From NCBI GenBank assembly GCA_963753055.1, contig CAVWAP010000009.1, positions 1 to 64,000 of the forward strand: a stretch of 64,000 nt of DNA. The letters run 5' to 3'. Position 1 is the stretch's first letter, and every line of letters starts with the position of its first letter. Origin of the DNA: JAUWGC01 sp963753055 (GTDB taxonomy: Bacteria; Bacteroidota; Bacteroidia; Bacteroidales; B18-G4). Below are positions 24,737 to 33,585 of the stretch, one piece after another. The notes under the pieces were generated by a model. That model was not told the DNA's origin. It searched no databases and was given only the letters and a program-made list of their open reading frames with translations. Position numbers and translations under genes: made by a program.

Positions 24737-25744
24737 ATGAAAAATAGCCGATTAATCTTAATAGTACCGGTTTTTATAATGTTGGTTATCGTTTTGATGC
24801 AATGCAAACATGATCCGGTGGTACCAGAAACACCACCTGAAGGAGGGAATGGTAACGGTGGAAATGGTAACATCCCCTGTGATACGCTGGATGTTACATA
24901 CGCAGGATCGGTAGTACCTATTTTTGAAGCTTATTGTAATGCATGTCATAGTGGTGCTACTCCACAGGCAGGTATTGATTTAACCAATTATGAGCATGTT
25001 GCTACTATTGCACAAACAGGCCAGCTTGTAGGAAGCATCAATCATATATCAGGCTTTTCTCCAATGCCGAAAGACGGAAATAAGCTTAGCTTATGCGAAA
25101 TCCGGACTATTGAGATCTGGTTAAATGACACCACGTTCGTCGGCCCTGATCCCGGGCACCCATGTGATCCGGATACTATTTATTTTGAACGAGACCTACT
25201 ACCAATATTACAATCTGCCTGTGCACAGCCTGGCTGTCACGATGCTATCACCCAACAAGATGGCGTCCGATTAACAGATTATGCCTCAGTAATGGCAACA
25301 GGGAAGATCAAGCCTGGTGATCCGGAAGACAGCGAATTATATGAGGTTATTACTGATCCAGACCCGGATAAAAGAATGCCTCCACCTCCAAATTCAACTT
25401 TACCAGCTGATCAAATTGCGATGGTCGAAAAATGGATCCAACAAGGTGCTCAAAATTTATTTTGTGATGATGAAGAATGTGATACAACTAATGTTACCTA
25501 TTCTACCGTTGTTGAACAAATTATAAATCAACATTGTTATGGTTGTCACAACAATGGCAACCCTTTAGGTGGGTTGAGCCTTGAAGGATATGATAAGGTT
25601 GTAAGTATTGCCAATGATGGGCGACTAATGGGAACCATCACTCATGAACCAGGTTATCCGGCAATGCCAAAGAATGGGATGAAATTGAGTGATTGTAAAA
25701 TATTGTTAATTGAAACATGGATCAATAATGGCTTACCTAACTAA
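24737..25744 (+). CDS. Triheme c-type cytochrome lipoprotein
   Basis: 335 residues with lipobox 'VLMQCKHD' (Cys about 23) and a Gly/Asn linker. Three heme-binding units follow. The first has CNACH (about 73-77), the second the widened motif CAQPGCH (CX4CH, about 158) and the third CYGCH (about 267). Units 1 and 3 also share a leading 'CDT' and a trailing 'KLSxC', suggesting a disulfide, and a 'MPK' methionine that may be the distal heme ligand. Probably a surface or periplasmic electron carrier. It is the first gene of the YceI/DUF5777 group and overlaps the next gene by 17 bases. Confidence 0.85.
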   Translation: MKNSRLILIVPVFIMLVIVLMQCKHDPVVPETPPEGGNGNGGNGNIPCDTLDVTYAGSVVPIFEAYCNACHSGATPQAGIDLTNYEHVATIAQTGQLVGSINHISGFSPMPKDGNKLSLCEIRTIEIWLNDTTFVGPDPGHPCDPDTIYFERDLLPILQSACAQPGCHDAITQQDGVRLTDYASVMATGKIKPGDPEDSELYEVITDPDPDKRMPPPPNSTLPADQIAMVEKWIQQGAQNLFCDDEECDTTNVTYSTVVEQIINQHCYGCHNNGNPLGGLSLEGYDKVVSIANDGRLMGTITHEPGYPAMPKNGMKLSDCKILLIETWINNGLPN

Positions 25745-26135
25745 AAGAGCTTTTATAAATTTGACCTGGTTGATGCTGGGTATGATAAGCATATCACTGA
25801 GTGGCTGCTATTACGATAACGTTGAAGAGCTTTATCCGGCAGCCCCAGCCTGTGATACAACTAATGTGACCTTTTCAGGAACGGTAAAGCCGATTATTGA
25901 TGATTATTGTGTGACCTGTCATAGCGGACAGGCGCCTTCCGGGAATGTAAGATTAGAAACTTATGTTGATATTTCAGCAGCAGGTGCTATCCCTCCAGGA
26001 ACATATGGAAGTCTTTATGGTACCATCACTCATGCTGAAAACAACAGTCCAATGCCCAAAGGAGGCGGAAAACTGTCAGGTTGCAGTATTGCTCAGATAA
26101 AAACCTGGATCGACAACGGAATGCCAGATAATTAG
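25728..26135 (+). CDS. Monoheme c-type cytochrome lipoprotein
   Basis: 135 residues from the ATG at 25728; an earlier ATG at 25710 lies deeper in the upstream gene. Signal peptide and lipobox 'SISLSGCYYD' are followed by one cytochrome unit very like units 1 and 3 of the upstream protein: 'CDTTNVTFSGTVKPIIDDYC', heme motif CVTCH, 'SPMPKGGGKLSGC' with the probable methionine ligand and the last disulfide cysteine. This looks like a duplication within the operon. Probably a lipid-anchored electron shuttle. A heptamer array follows the stop. Confidence 0.85.
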   Translation: MAYLTKRAFINLTWLMLGMISISLSGCYYDNVEELYPAAPACDTTNVTFSGTVKPIIDDYCVTCHSGQAPSGNVRLETYVDISAAGAIPPGTYGSLYGTITHAENNSPMPKGGGKLSGCSIAQIKTWIDNGMPDN

Positions 26136-26146
26136 CGCAAGGCGAA

Positions 26147-26177
26147 ACTGACAACTGACAACTGAGAACTGACAACT
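26147..26177. repeat. Heptamer word array (CTGACAA)
   Basis: Four tandem copies of CTGACAA with one CTGAGAA variant, the reverse complement of the TTGTCAG array at 9959-10012. Confidence 0.8.
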
Positions 26178-26200
26178 CAACAATATAACAGTATAGCACT

Positions 26201-26644
26201 ATGTCTAAATGGCTCAAAATAATAGGTGTCCTGGCAGGAATTGGAATCATCGCTGCTGTCCTGGTTTTCGTATTTGTGATCAACAAGTCGCATCCTGACT
26301 ATGAAAAGGAAGATGCAGCATATATTTTAGAAGCTAAGGTACTATTTGATCAATATCGCTCTGGCTTTGAGGCCGCCAATGAAAAATATCTTGGAAAAGT
26401 CATACAAATCACAGGAAATTTAAATAAAGTTGAAATTGCTGATTCAGCAGCAATAGCAATTTTTGTATTTGAAGAAGGGATGTTTGGTGATGAAGGAATT
26501 CGATGCACCATGATGTCAAAATTCAATGATCAATGCAAGTTACATCCAATAAATACAGAAATAACGATCAAAGGGTACTGCACCGGTTATAATGAGACTG
26601 ATGTGGTTTTGAGTCATTGTTCAATAGTATTAAGTATTAAGTAG
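26201..26644 (+). CDS. Membrane-anchored OB-fold protein (tRNA_anti-like)
   Basis: 147 residues: one N-terminal membrane anchor (residues 6-28) and a small periplasmic domain. 'YLGKVIQITGNLNKVEIADS' through 'EITIKGYCTGYNETDVVLSHCSIVL' matches the OB-like fold of the tRNA_anti-like family, which in Bacteroidota is found in exported proteins and not in tRNA-binding enzymes. Three cysteines in the domain may form a disulfide. It sits between the heme lipoproteins and YceI, all on one strand, so a role in the same envelope process is likely; nothing more specific can be said. Confidence 0.7.
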   Translation: MSKWLKIIGVLAGIGIIAAVLVFVFVINKSHPDYEKEDAAYILEAKVLFDQYRSGFEAANEKYLGKVIQITGNLNKVEIADSAAIAIFVFEEGMFGDEGIRCTMMSKFNDQCKLHPINTEITIKGYCTGYNETDVVLSHCSIVLSIK

Positions 26645-26702
26645 TGAGTAGTGAGTATTAAGTAGTGAGTAGTGAGTAGTGAGTAGTGAGTAGTGAGTAA
26701 TT
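26636..26702. repeat. Heptamer word array (TAGTGAG)
   Basis: About eight copies of TAGTGAG with some TATTAAG variants. The array begins in the last codons of the OB-fold gene, whose stop TAG is part of the word. Confidence 0.8.
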
Positions 26703-26736
26703 AGAAAATAGTAAATAGTCAATAAATATTAATATC

Positions 26737-27291
26737 ATGAAAAGAACAATCGTATTTTCAATAGTCCTCTTAGCATTAACAGCTACGACCTTTGGTCAGA
26801 AGTACCTGACCAAGAATGGAATGATCAAGTTTTATTCCGAAACACCAATGGAGACGATACAAGCTGTCAACAAACAGGTAAACTGTGCGTTGGACACGGA
26901 AACAGGTGATATGGTGTTTAAGGTTTTAATCAAAGGATTCGAGTTTGAGAAAGCATTGATGCAGGAGCATTTTAACGAGAACTACATGCATTCAGACGAG
27001 TATCCAAACTCAACATTCAAGGGTAAGGTTATGAATATTAATGAGATTGATTTTCTCACTGATACCAAGCATGAGGTGACAGTTGAAGGTGAGCTCACCA
27101 TCAAAGGGGTAACTAAAAAGGTTTCTGAAAAAGGGACCCTTGAAATGAAAGACGGAAAGATCATGACTGTTGCTGTATTTCCAGTTAAGCTCAGTGAATA
27201 TGATGTAAAAATTCCAAAAGCAGTTATCGATAATATATCTGAATCAGTTGAAGTTACCGTTGATGTTGCCCTTGAGAAGTACCAAAAGTAA
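26737..27291 (+). CDS. YceI-family periplasmic protein
   Basis: 184 residues with a signal peptide (cut after 'ATTFGQ'). The rest is a lipocalin-like YceI barrel: 'KFYSETPMETIQAVNKQV' at the start, the central 'HFNENYMHSDEYPNSTFKGKV', and 'VEGELTIKGVTKKVSEKGTL', the most conserved block. YceI proteins bind isoprenoid lipids such as quinones in a hydrophobic cavity. Placed between heme lipoproteins and a DUF5777 barrel, a link to quinone or electron transfer is attractive but inferred. The DUF5777 start lies eight bases downstream. Confidence 0.92.
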   Translation: MKRTIVFSIVLLALTATTFGQKYLTKNGMIKFYSETPMETIQAVNKQVNCALDTETGDMVFKVLIKGFEFEKALMQEHFNENYMHSDEYPNSTFKGKVMNINEIDFLTDTKHEVTVEGELTIKGVTKKVSEKGTLEMKDGKIMTVAVFPVKLSEYDVKIPKAVIDNISESVEVTVDVALEKYQK

Positions 27292-27298
27292 TTTTAGT

Positions 27299-28198
27299 AT
27301 GAGAATATATATATTCATTTGTACGCTTTCCTTTTTCCTCCTTCCTCTTCACGCTTTATATTCACAGGATGACCTGATGAATTTGCTGGATGATGATGTG
27401 CCAAGTATTGATTATACAAATGCCACTTTCAAGGCTACCCGTATAATTTTAGGGCAATCCATTGAAAACCCGGCCAATGGGAACCTGATCTTTATGATCT
27501 CTCACCATTTCGGAAGGATCAACTCAGGGTGGTATGAGTTTTTTGGACTGGACCAGGCCAATATCAGGCTGGGGTTTGAATATGGCATCACTGATTGGCT
27601 GGCTGTTGGTATTGGCAGGACATCCTATCAGAAAACTTTTGATGGTTTCGTTAAAGCGAAGGTATTAAGGCAAAGTAAAGGTGCCAGGAAGATGCCAATT
27701 TCCCTGTCCTATTTCGGCAGCATGTCTATTATTTCACTGAAGTGGGAAGAGCCAGAAAGAGAAAATTACTTTTCCTCAAGATTACAATATGCTCACCAGA
27801 TTCTGATCGCAAGGAAGTTTAACCGCTGGTTGTCATTGCAGCTAATGCCTTCAATGATCCACAGGAACCTTGTTCTGACCACAGAAGACGAAAATGATGT
27901 TTTTGCTATCGGAGTTGGTGGCAGGGTAAAAGTATCCGACCGTATAGCTCTGACTGGAGAGTACTACTATTTGCTTCCCGGAAAAACGGCAGATGATTTC
28001 ACCAATTCCTTATCATTTGGGGTGGATATTGAAACCGGCGGACATGTGTTCCAGCTCTACCTCACAAATTCGTTAGGCCTGATTGAACAGCAGTTTATAC
28101 CCATAACAACAGGTTTGTGGAGCAAAGGGGATATACATATTGGATTTAATATTTCCAGAACATTTGTACTTAAGAGAAAGAAAGAGTTTAAAGATTAA
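27299..28198 (+). CDS. DUF5777 outer-membrane beta-barrel protein
   Basis: 299 residues from the ATG at 27299, giving a clean signal peptide ('ICTLSFFLLPLHALYSQ'); the longer ORF start at 27248 lies in yceI. The barrel carries the DUF5777 pattern: 'SHHFGRINSGWYEFFGLDQA', 'IRLGFEYGITDWLAVGIGR', 'MPISLSYFGSM', and near the end 'KGDIHIGFNISRTF'. It is clearly homologous to the 36649-37536 protein. Both stand beside c-type cytochrome genes, so a heme-linked outer-membrane role is plausible. It is the last gene of the 24737 group. Confidence 0.85.
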   Translation: MRIYIFICTLSFFLLPLHALYSQDDLMNLLDDDVPSIDYTNATFKATRIILGQSIENPANGNLIFMISHHFGRINSGWYEFFGLDQANIRLGFEYGITDWLAVGIGRTSYQKTFDGFVKAKVLRQSKGARKMPISLSYFGSMSIISLKWEEPERENYFSSRLQYAHQILIARKFNRWLSLQLMPSMIHRNLVLTTEDENDVFAIGVGGRVKVSDRIALTGEYYYLLPGKTADDFTNSLSFGVDIETGGHVFQLYLTNSLGLIEQQFIPITTGLWSKGDIHIGFNISRTFVLKRKKEFKD

Positions 28199-28215
28199 TC
28201 GTTTGTAGTCCCTTT

Positions 28216-29754
28216 TTACCCGGCATTCGCCTGTAAAGGTTTACTTCTCTTTTCAATTTGCTTGATCAGGTCCCTGAAGATAAAAATATGAAAGGGCAGG
28301 AAATTGTACCAGTAAATCCTGCCAGCAAAGCCTTTTGGCTCAAAATACGCATGCACACTAAGTTTATTTAATCCTTCATAGCTGTCAATATTGAATTCAA
28401 GCCAGGCCTTCCCAGGTAATTTCATCTCGGCTCTTAGCAGCAGCAATTTATCTTTAACAATATTTTCAACACGCCAGAAGTCAATGACATCATTTATTCT
28501 CAGGTCATGATAGCTCCTTCTTCCCCGGGAAGACCCAACACCCAAGGCAATTCTATCGATCAAGCCTCTCAGCTTCCACATCCAGTTGCTGTTAAACCAT
28601 CCCATTTTACCTCCTATATGACAAAAAGAATCGAAGAGGCTGGCAGCACTATTATAGGTTAGCAGACAATAGGAGCTTGTATAAACCGGAGGCGGATCCA
28701 GTTGATGTAATTTAATGGCAAGATTATAATCGCGCGGATACGCATCCGACCATCTGCTGGTAATTTCGTCTCTCTTTTCTTGCTGTATTGCTCGGATTAA
28801 AGCGGTTTTTATTAATAATGGATCAAAGGCCAGGTAATTCTTGATATCATTATTGATACAAATGACTTCATTCTTGCAGCCCTGAACAAGCACTTTCGTG
28901 ATAGGTCCCGGAACCGGTGTGAGCAGGCTGGCAATATAGCCATACAGTGCAGTATTTGTAATCAGGGCTGGTAAAAAGATCCGTTTTTTCCCTAATACCT
29001 TGGCAAGCAAACGTAACATCTGATCATAAGTAACCACATCATACCCGCCAATATCAAAACTTTTTCCAGATGTATCTTCAATCTCTAAAACACCAACCAG
29101 GTATTTTATCACATCCCTGATAGCAATTGGTTGGCTTTTGGTTTTTGCCCAATATGGGATAAAAAATATTGGCGTGTTTTCCACCAGGTTTCTTAATATC
29201 TCATAGGACGCACTTCCGGAGCCTATGATCATCCCTGCCCTGAGTACTGTTACCGGGACATTCCCCTTCGAAAGTGTTTCAGCAACCTGAAGCCTGCTGC
29301 GCAGATGTGGAGATAACTTTCCCCTTACATCGCCCAGTCCACTCAGGTAAATTATCCTTTTTACCCCCTGTTCTTCAGCAACTCTTCTAAAATTATCTGC
29401 AACTTCAATATCTACACTTTCAAATTCCTTGTGTCCCAGTAAAAGGGAGTGTATCAGGTAATATGCAGTATGGATTCCTTCGAGCGCCCCGGATAACTGA
29501 TCAGGATTTTTTGCATCGGCCAGAACCACTTCGGTATCAGGCCATCGTTCCTGATAACCAGATGATTCCGAGCGAACCATCACACGCACCTTGTACCCCC
29601 TGTCAACCAGTTCGGGTACTAAGCGTCCACCAATATAACCTGTTGCACCGGTCACAAGCACTTTGCCCAGATGAGGCTGAGGCACAGTAGGTAAATCGTG
29701 TGTAAACCTTGTCTCAGACAAGGGCTCTATTGATGTGAAAGAATTCTCATTCAT
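28216..29754 (-). CDS. NAD(P)-binding SDR-family protein with DUF2867 domain
   Basis: 512 residues. The N-terminal extended Rossmann domain (about 30-320) begins 'KVLVTGATGYIGGRLVPELVDRG' in two pieces, GxxGxxG being the dinucleotide loop, and includes 'IIYLSGLGDV', the atypical SDR segment. The C-terminal 170 residues ('NSNWMWKLRGLIDRIALGVG', 'RIYWYNFLPFHIFIFRDLI') match DUF2867, a lipid- or polyketide-cyclase-like fold. Proteins of this pairing are common but uncharacterised, with proposed links to quinone or lipid chemistry. Monocistronic and convergent with DUF5777. Confidence 0.85.
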   Translation of the reverse strand: MNENSFTSIEPLSETRFTHDLPTVPQPHLGKVLVTGATGYIGGRLVPELVDRGYKVRVMVRSESSGYQERWPDTEVVLADAKNPDQLSGALEGIHTAYYLIHSLLLGHKEFESVDIEVADNFRRVAEEQGVKRIIYLSGLGDVRGKLSPHLRSRLQVAETLSKGNVPVTVLRAGMIIGSGSASYEILRNLVENTPIFFIPYWAKTKSQPIAIRDVIKYLVGVLEIEDTSGKSFDIGGYDVVTYDQMLRLLAKVLGKKRIFLPALITNTALYGYIASLLTPVPGPITKVLVQGCKNEVICINNDIKNYLAFDPLLIKTALIRAIQQEKRDEITSRWSDAYPRDYNLAIKLHQLDPPPVYTSSYCLLTYNSAASLFDSFCHIGGKMGWFNSNWMWKLRGLIDRIALGVGSSRGRRSYHDLRINDVIDFWRVENIVKDKLLLLRAEMKLPGKAWLEFNIDSYEGLNKLSVHAYFEPKGFAGRIYWYNFLPFHIFIFRDLIKQIEKRSKPLQANAG

Positions 29755-29828
29755 ATGACATTCAAAGCAATCTATATAAATATATAAATATTTTCGCTAT
29801 ATTTACTGATAAGCTAAACTAATTAGTT

Positions 29829-31334
29829 ATGAAATTACCTCAATCCTTCCGGAACTGGACTTCACTTGCTGGAGCCACGATTACAATAATCAGTTTTTCA
29901 ATGATTGTATTCTTGTTTATTATCTCAGCCATTTTTGAACAGGGCGGAGGTTCATACCTGGGACTATTTATCTACATCGTTTTGCCGGTAATAATGGTTA
30001 TCGGACTCATCCTGATCCCTATAGGCATGTTGGGCAAGTTGCGTAGGGACAAGAAAAAAGGCATGGTGGAAGAAAAGAAATGGCCTTATATCGATTTTAA
30101 TTATTACCGGCATAGAAATGCTTTCATGATATTTTCTGTAGGGACAACTATCTTTCTGTTAGTATCCGCTGTAGGATCTTATGAGGCTTTTCATTATTCA
30201 GAATCAGTTGAGTTTTGTGGTACCTTATGTCACAAGGTTATGGAACCAGAATATGTGGCTTATCAAAACTCCCCCCATGCAAGGGTATCCTGTGTTCAAT
30301 GCCATGTTGGCTCAGGTGCAGATTGGTACATGCGTTCAAAGCTATCCGGCCTGTACCAGGTCTATGCAGTAACCGTGGGAAGTTATCCTCAACCCATTCC
30401 TACACCGGTAAGAAATCTGCGGCCTGCACGTGAAACCTGCGAAACCTGTCATTGGCCTGAGAAGTTTTATGCAAGGCAATTATTAGTGGAAAAGCATTAT
30501 CTGCCTGATGAGGAAAATACAGAATGGGACATTTTCCTACAAATGAAGACAGGGCCCAGAAACAGTGCTCTGGGATTGGCTGAAGGCTGCCATTGGCATA
30601 TTAATCCGGATATTGTCGTGGAATATAAAACATTGGAGGACAGCCGGGAGTTTATTCCATGGGTAAAATATACAAACAAGAAGACCGGCGAGACTTCTAT
30701 TTACCGCTCTCAGGATACTATTCTGACAGAGGGGCAGTTAGATGCCCTGGAAACACGTGTTATGGATTGCATGGATTGTCACAACCGGCCTTCACATGAT
30801 TACCATACACCCGAGTACTTTATCAATGATGCAATAACAGCAGGCATTATTCCAAAAGAATTACCTGATATTAAAAGTGTTGCCATGGATATACTTAATG
30901 TGGACTTCCCGACGAAGGACAGTGCAATGAAGTATATTGAAAGTGAGGTTAACATGTATTATGAGATCATGCATGAAGAGATCTTCATGGAAAGAAAAGA
31001 ACTTGTTGATCAAGCTATTGATGGAATAAAGGCAGAATTCAATAAAAATATTTTCCCATATATGAAAGTTAACTGGAAAGTATACCCTAATCATATCGGG
31101 CACCTTGAATTCAACGGTTGTTTCAGATGTCATAATGACCAGCATGCAAGCAATGATGGCAAAGTGATTTCCATGGATTGTAATCTATGCCACACCATTG
31201 TCGCGCAGGGCGCCCCGGATACCTTACAGGTAACTTCAATTGACAAAGCACTGGAATTTGTACATCCCAATGATCCGAACCAGGGCTGGAAAGGGAAATT
31301 ATGTGTGGATTGTCACAAAGAGCTTTACCAATAG
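29829..31334 (+). CDS. Membrane-anchored seven-heme cytochrome c, NapC/NirT-like
   Basis: 501 residues. Three membrane segments occupy about residues 12-40, 45-70 and 98-118. The periplasmic part carries seven heme motifs: the widened CGTLCH (CX3CH, about 132) with 'VMEPEYVAYQNSPHARV', then CVQCH, CETCH, CMDCH, CFRCH, CNLCH and CVDCH. The first block matches NapC/NirT quinol dehydrogenases, which move electrons from the quinol pool to periplasmic partners; the C-terminal half is longer than in tetraheme NapC. It converges on the NrfD operon with ten bases between. No CXXCK reductase heme exists, so it is a carrier and not NrfA. Confidence 0.85.
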   Translation: MKLPQSFRNWTSLAGATITIISFSMIVFLFIISAIFEQGGGSYLGLFIYIVLPVIMVIGLILIPIGMLGKLRRDKKKGMVEEKKWPYIDFNYYRHRNAFMIFSVGTTIFLLVSAVGSYEAFHYSESVEFCGTLCHKVMEPEYVAYQNSPHARVSCVQCHVGSGADWYMRSKLSGLYQVYAVTVGSYPQPIPTPVRNLRPARETCETCHWPEKFYARQLLVEKHYLPDEENTEWDIFLQMKTGPRNSALGLAEGCHWHINPDIVVEYKTLEDSREFIPWVKYTNKKTGETSIYRSQDTILTEGQLDALETRVMDCMDCHNRPSHDYHTPEYFINDAITAGIIPKELPDIKSVAMDILNVDFPTKDSAMKYIESEVNMYYEIMHEEIFMERKELVDQAIDGIKAEFNKNIFPYMKVNWKVYPNHIGHLEFNGCFRCHNDQHASNDGKVISMDCNLCHTIVAQGAPDTLQVTSIDKALEFVHPNDPNQGWKGKLCVDCHKELYQ

Positions 31335-31344
31335 AAGAAGGGAA

Positions 31345-32217
31345 TTATCCTTTTTTTCCGGCTTTTTTGATCTTATATAACTGGATAACAGCATACATAT
31401 AATGCCCCCAGACACCTGCCAGCATTATTATCAGCGTGATGATCATCCATAGGGGGGCAATAGGCGTCCATAATTCTCTATGGGGCCCTTCTCTCCTTTC
31501 AGAATGTTTGTGAAGAGCCCAATCGATTTTTGCAGATGCTTCCAGGTTCCCGTACTCATAGTGTTCTTCTATACGGGCAATCACTTTAATCATACCTGTT
31601 GAATCACCAATAAGGTTCAAAGGGAATTCCATACTGCCACGACCGTCCTCTTCCAGCCAACCTTCCTCGATGGGCATCAGGTTAAACATTCGTGGAACGA
31701 AGAGATAAATATCGTCATCGGCAAGGGGGATCTCTGACCCATCAATATCAATCACTCCACCTTCATACTTGATCATTTTTACAGAGTCTTCAATGACAAA
31801 GGAGATATTGATCCAGGCATCCTTGATGGCAAGCTCAGCCTCCGTCATTTCAAAACGATCATTACCATCAAAGCTGGAAGTAAATGTCATGTAACCTTCT
31901 TCGTTAAAGGGCAGTTTCATGGCAGGATCAATTGTCAATACAGCTTTGCCTTCCTCATTCGAATTAACAGTCCCAAGTTCAAGATTACCAGTATCTGTAG
32001 CCACAAAAAATGTGACCGGTGCATCAATTACCGGTATTTCACCGGAATCATCTTCTGCGGTCATGCTTGCCACCAGAGTTCTTACATCTTTGGCATACTT
32101 CCATGAGCTGAGCTCCATATTAATCTCCAGTTTTTCTGTCTCCGAGGCCTGCGATCTATGAATTAGTACTCCTGAAATCAGAAAACAAACGGAAATCAAT
32201 AAATATTTTTTATTCAT
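31345..32217 (-). CDS. Exported membrane-anchored protein with Ig-like domains, last gene of the NrfD operon
   Basis: 290 residues from the ATG at 32217. There is a signal peptide (cut near 'HRSQAS'), about 200 residues of beta-sandwich-like periplasmic sequence ('DAPVTFFVATDTGNLELGTVN' followed by 'NEEGKAVLTI', an Ig/invasin-like repeat pattern), and one C-terminal membrane helix ('PLWMIITLIIMLAGVWGHYMY') with a basic cytoplasmic end. No cysteine motifs or heme sites. It follows the NrfD gene closely, so it is probably a structural or docking subunit of the redox complex. I do not recognise a named family. Confidence 0.65.
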   Translation of the reverse strand: MNKKYLLISVCFLISGVLIHRSQASETEKLEINMELSSWKYAKDVRTLVASMTAEDDSGEIPVIDAPVTFFVATDTGNLELGTVNSNEEGKAVLTIDPAMKLPFNEEGYMTFTSSFDGNDRFEMTEAELAIKDAWINISFVIEDSVKMIKYEGGVIDIDGSEIPLADDDIYLFVPRMFNLMPIEEGWLEEDGRGSMEFPLNLIGDSTGMIKVIARIEEHYEYGNLEASAKIDWALHKHSERREGPHRELWTPIAPLWMIITLIIMLAGVWGHYMYAVIQLYKIKKAGKKG

Positions 32218-32238
32218 TTGAATCATCATTGGGGATAT

Positions 32239-33585
32239 TTAACCAATACTTTCTTGAACAGTGTATTCATTTTTCTTTTTTTTAGCTTCATGCTCCTCAT
32301 CTGAAACCTGAATGACAGGCACAAATCGAGTTGCAATGGTAAAGAAGAGGCAGAAAGCAGCTACTCCACCCAGGGTCAGCACCCATTCAACCCATGTGCC
32401 GCTATAGTGAACCCAATCGGGTCGAATGTCCTGCACAGGTATATAAGGAGATTCAAGGGTAGGAACAACGATCAGGTATCGGTTGATCCACAGGGCCACG
32501 ACCACAATCACCGCAGTGAATGTAATCAGAGGTATGGTTCGGAACCTGGGAATCGCGATTACGATCAATGGCAATAATACACCAGCATAGTTTGAAAAGA
32601 TAAACAGCCAGAAATATCGCTCAAACAAAATACTGATAAGCTGTTCATCATTTTTCTCTGAGCCATACCACTTCGTCAGGTATTCACTGAAGGTAAAGTA
32701 ACCAAAGAAAGCCGCCAGTACCATTAGTATTACACCGACATTCACAAAATGCTTTTTTGTCAGGTATTTCTCCAGGTGGTAAATCCTTCGATAGACCCAC
32801 ATGGCTATGATAAGCACCCCGACTCCGGAATACACTGCAGCGATAACGAAATAGGGCCCGAAGATGGTACTATGCCATCCGGGCTGTAATGTAACACTGA
32901 AGATCCAGGCCAATACTGAATATACGATAATGGCTATGGCAATAACCATGGCTGCCATGATATCCGTTGCACGGTTAAGTCTTTTCTTTTGCTCCGGAAG
33001 GCCAGTATAACCAAGAGCGAGGATTTTATAAAACTTCTTCCGCCATTTAGGCACATTCAGGTTTTCAAAATCTCTCAAATTTGCAATATCCCTCAGGAGC
33101 GACATATATAGGAAAATGATACAGCCAAAGATATCTGTTGATATGGCGATAACGTCCCAGGTGATGGGCGACTGAATACGTCCGAAGAGAACCAGGTAAT
33201 GCAGGCGGTCGAGCCGGCCGATACAAAGAAGGATATACAATGGTCCGATCAGCAGGGATATGATTGTGATTAATTCTGCAATCCTGATGATGGGTTGCCG
33301 CCATTGCGTCCGGAACAGGTGCATTGTGCCGGATATTAACGCACCAGCATAGCTAATCCCCATGAAAAATATAAAATTCACAATATAGATTCCCCAAACC
33401 ACATTATCACGCATACCCGTTACAATATGGCCCTCCAGGATCTGGGTGACAAGTGCAAAGATCCCGAGTAACACAAGGAATACCAGGAAAATGATCCAGA
33501 TGATAGCGACTTTTCCAGGCCGTTCAAATTGAGGCCTGAACTCATTCAGCATGGTTATTGTCTTTTCTGATGTCTTACTTTCCAT
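32239..33585 (-). CDS. NrfD-family quinone-interacting membrane subunit
   Basis: 448 residues with about ten membrane helices and no cofactor motifs, as usual for NrfD/PsrC/HybB-type subunits that exchange electrons with the quinone pool. Typical blocks: 'VVWGIYIVNFIFFMGISYAGALIS' in two neighbouring helices, 'LIGPLYILLCIGRLDRLHYL' and 'PITWDVIAISTDIFGCIIF'. It overlaps the ferredoxin-like subunit gene by 11 bases. Its size is that of the long HybB/ActC-like group. Electron direction cannot be told from sequence. Confidence 0.88.
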   Translation of the reverse strand: MESKTSEKTITMLNEFRPQFERPGKVAIIWIIFLVFLVLLGIFALVTQILEGHIVTGMRDNVVWGIYIVNFIFFMGISYAGALISGTMHLFRTQWRQPIIRIAELITIISLLIGPLYILLCIGRLDRLHYLVLFGRIQSPITWDVIAISTDIFGCIIFLYMSLLRDIANLRDFENLNVPKWRKKFYKILALGYTGLPEQKKRLNRATDIMAAMVIAIAIIVYSVLAWIFSVTLQPGWHSTIFGPYFVIAAVYSGVGVLIIAMWVYRRIYHLEKYLTKKHFVNVGVILMVLAAFFGYFTFSEYLTKWYGSEKNDEQLISILFERYFWLFIFSNYAGVLLPLIVIAIPRFRTIPLITFTAVIVVVALWINRYLIVVPTLESPYIPVQDIRPDWVHYSGTWVEWVLTLGGVAAFCLFFTIATRFVPVIQVSDEEHEAKKKKNEYTVQESIG

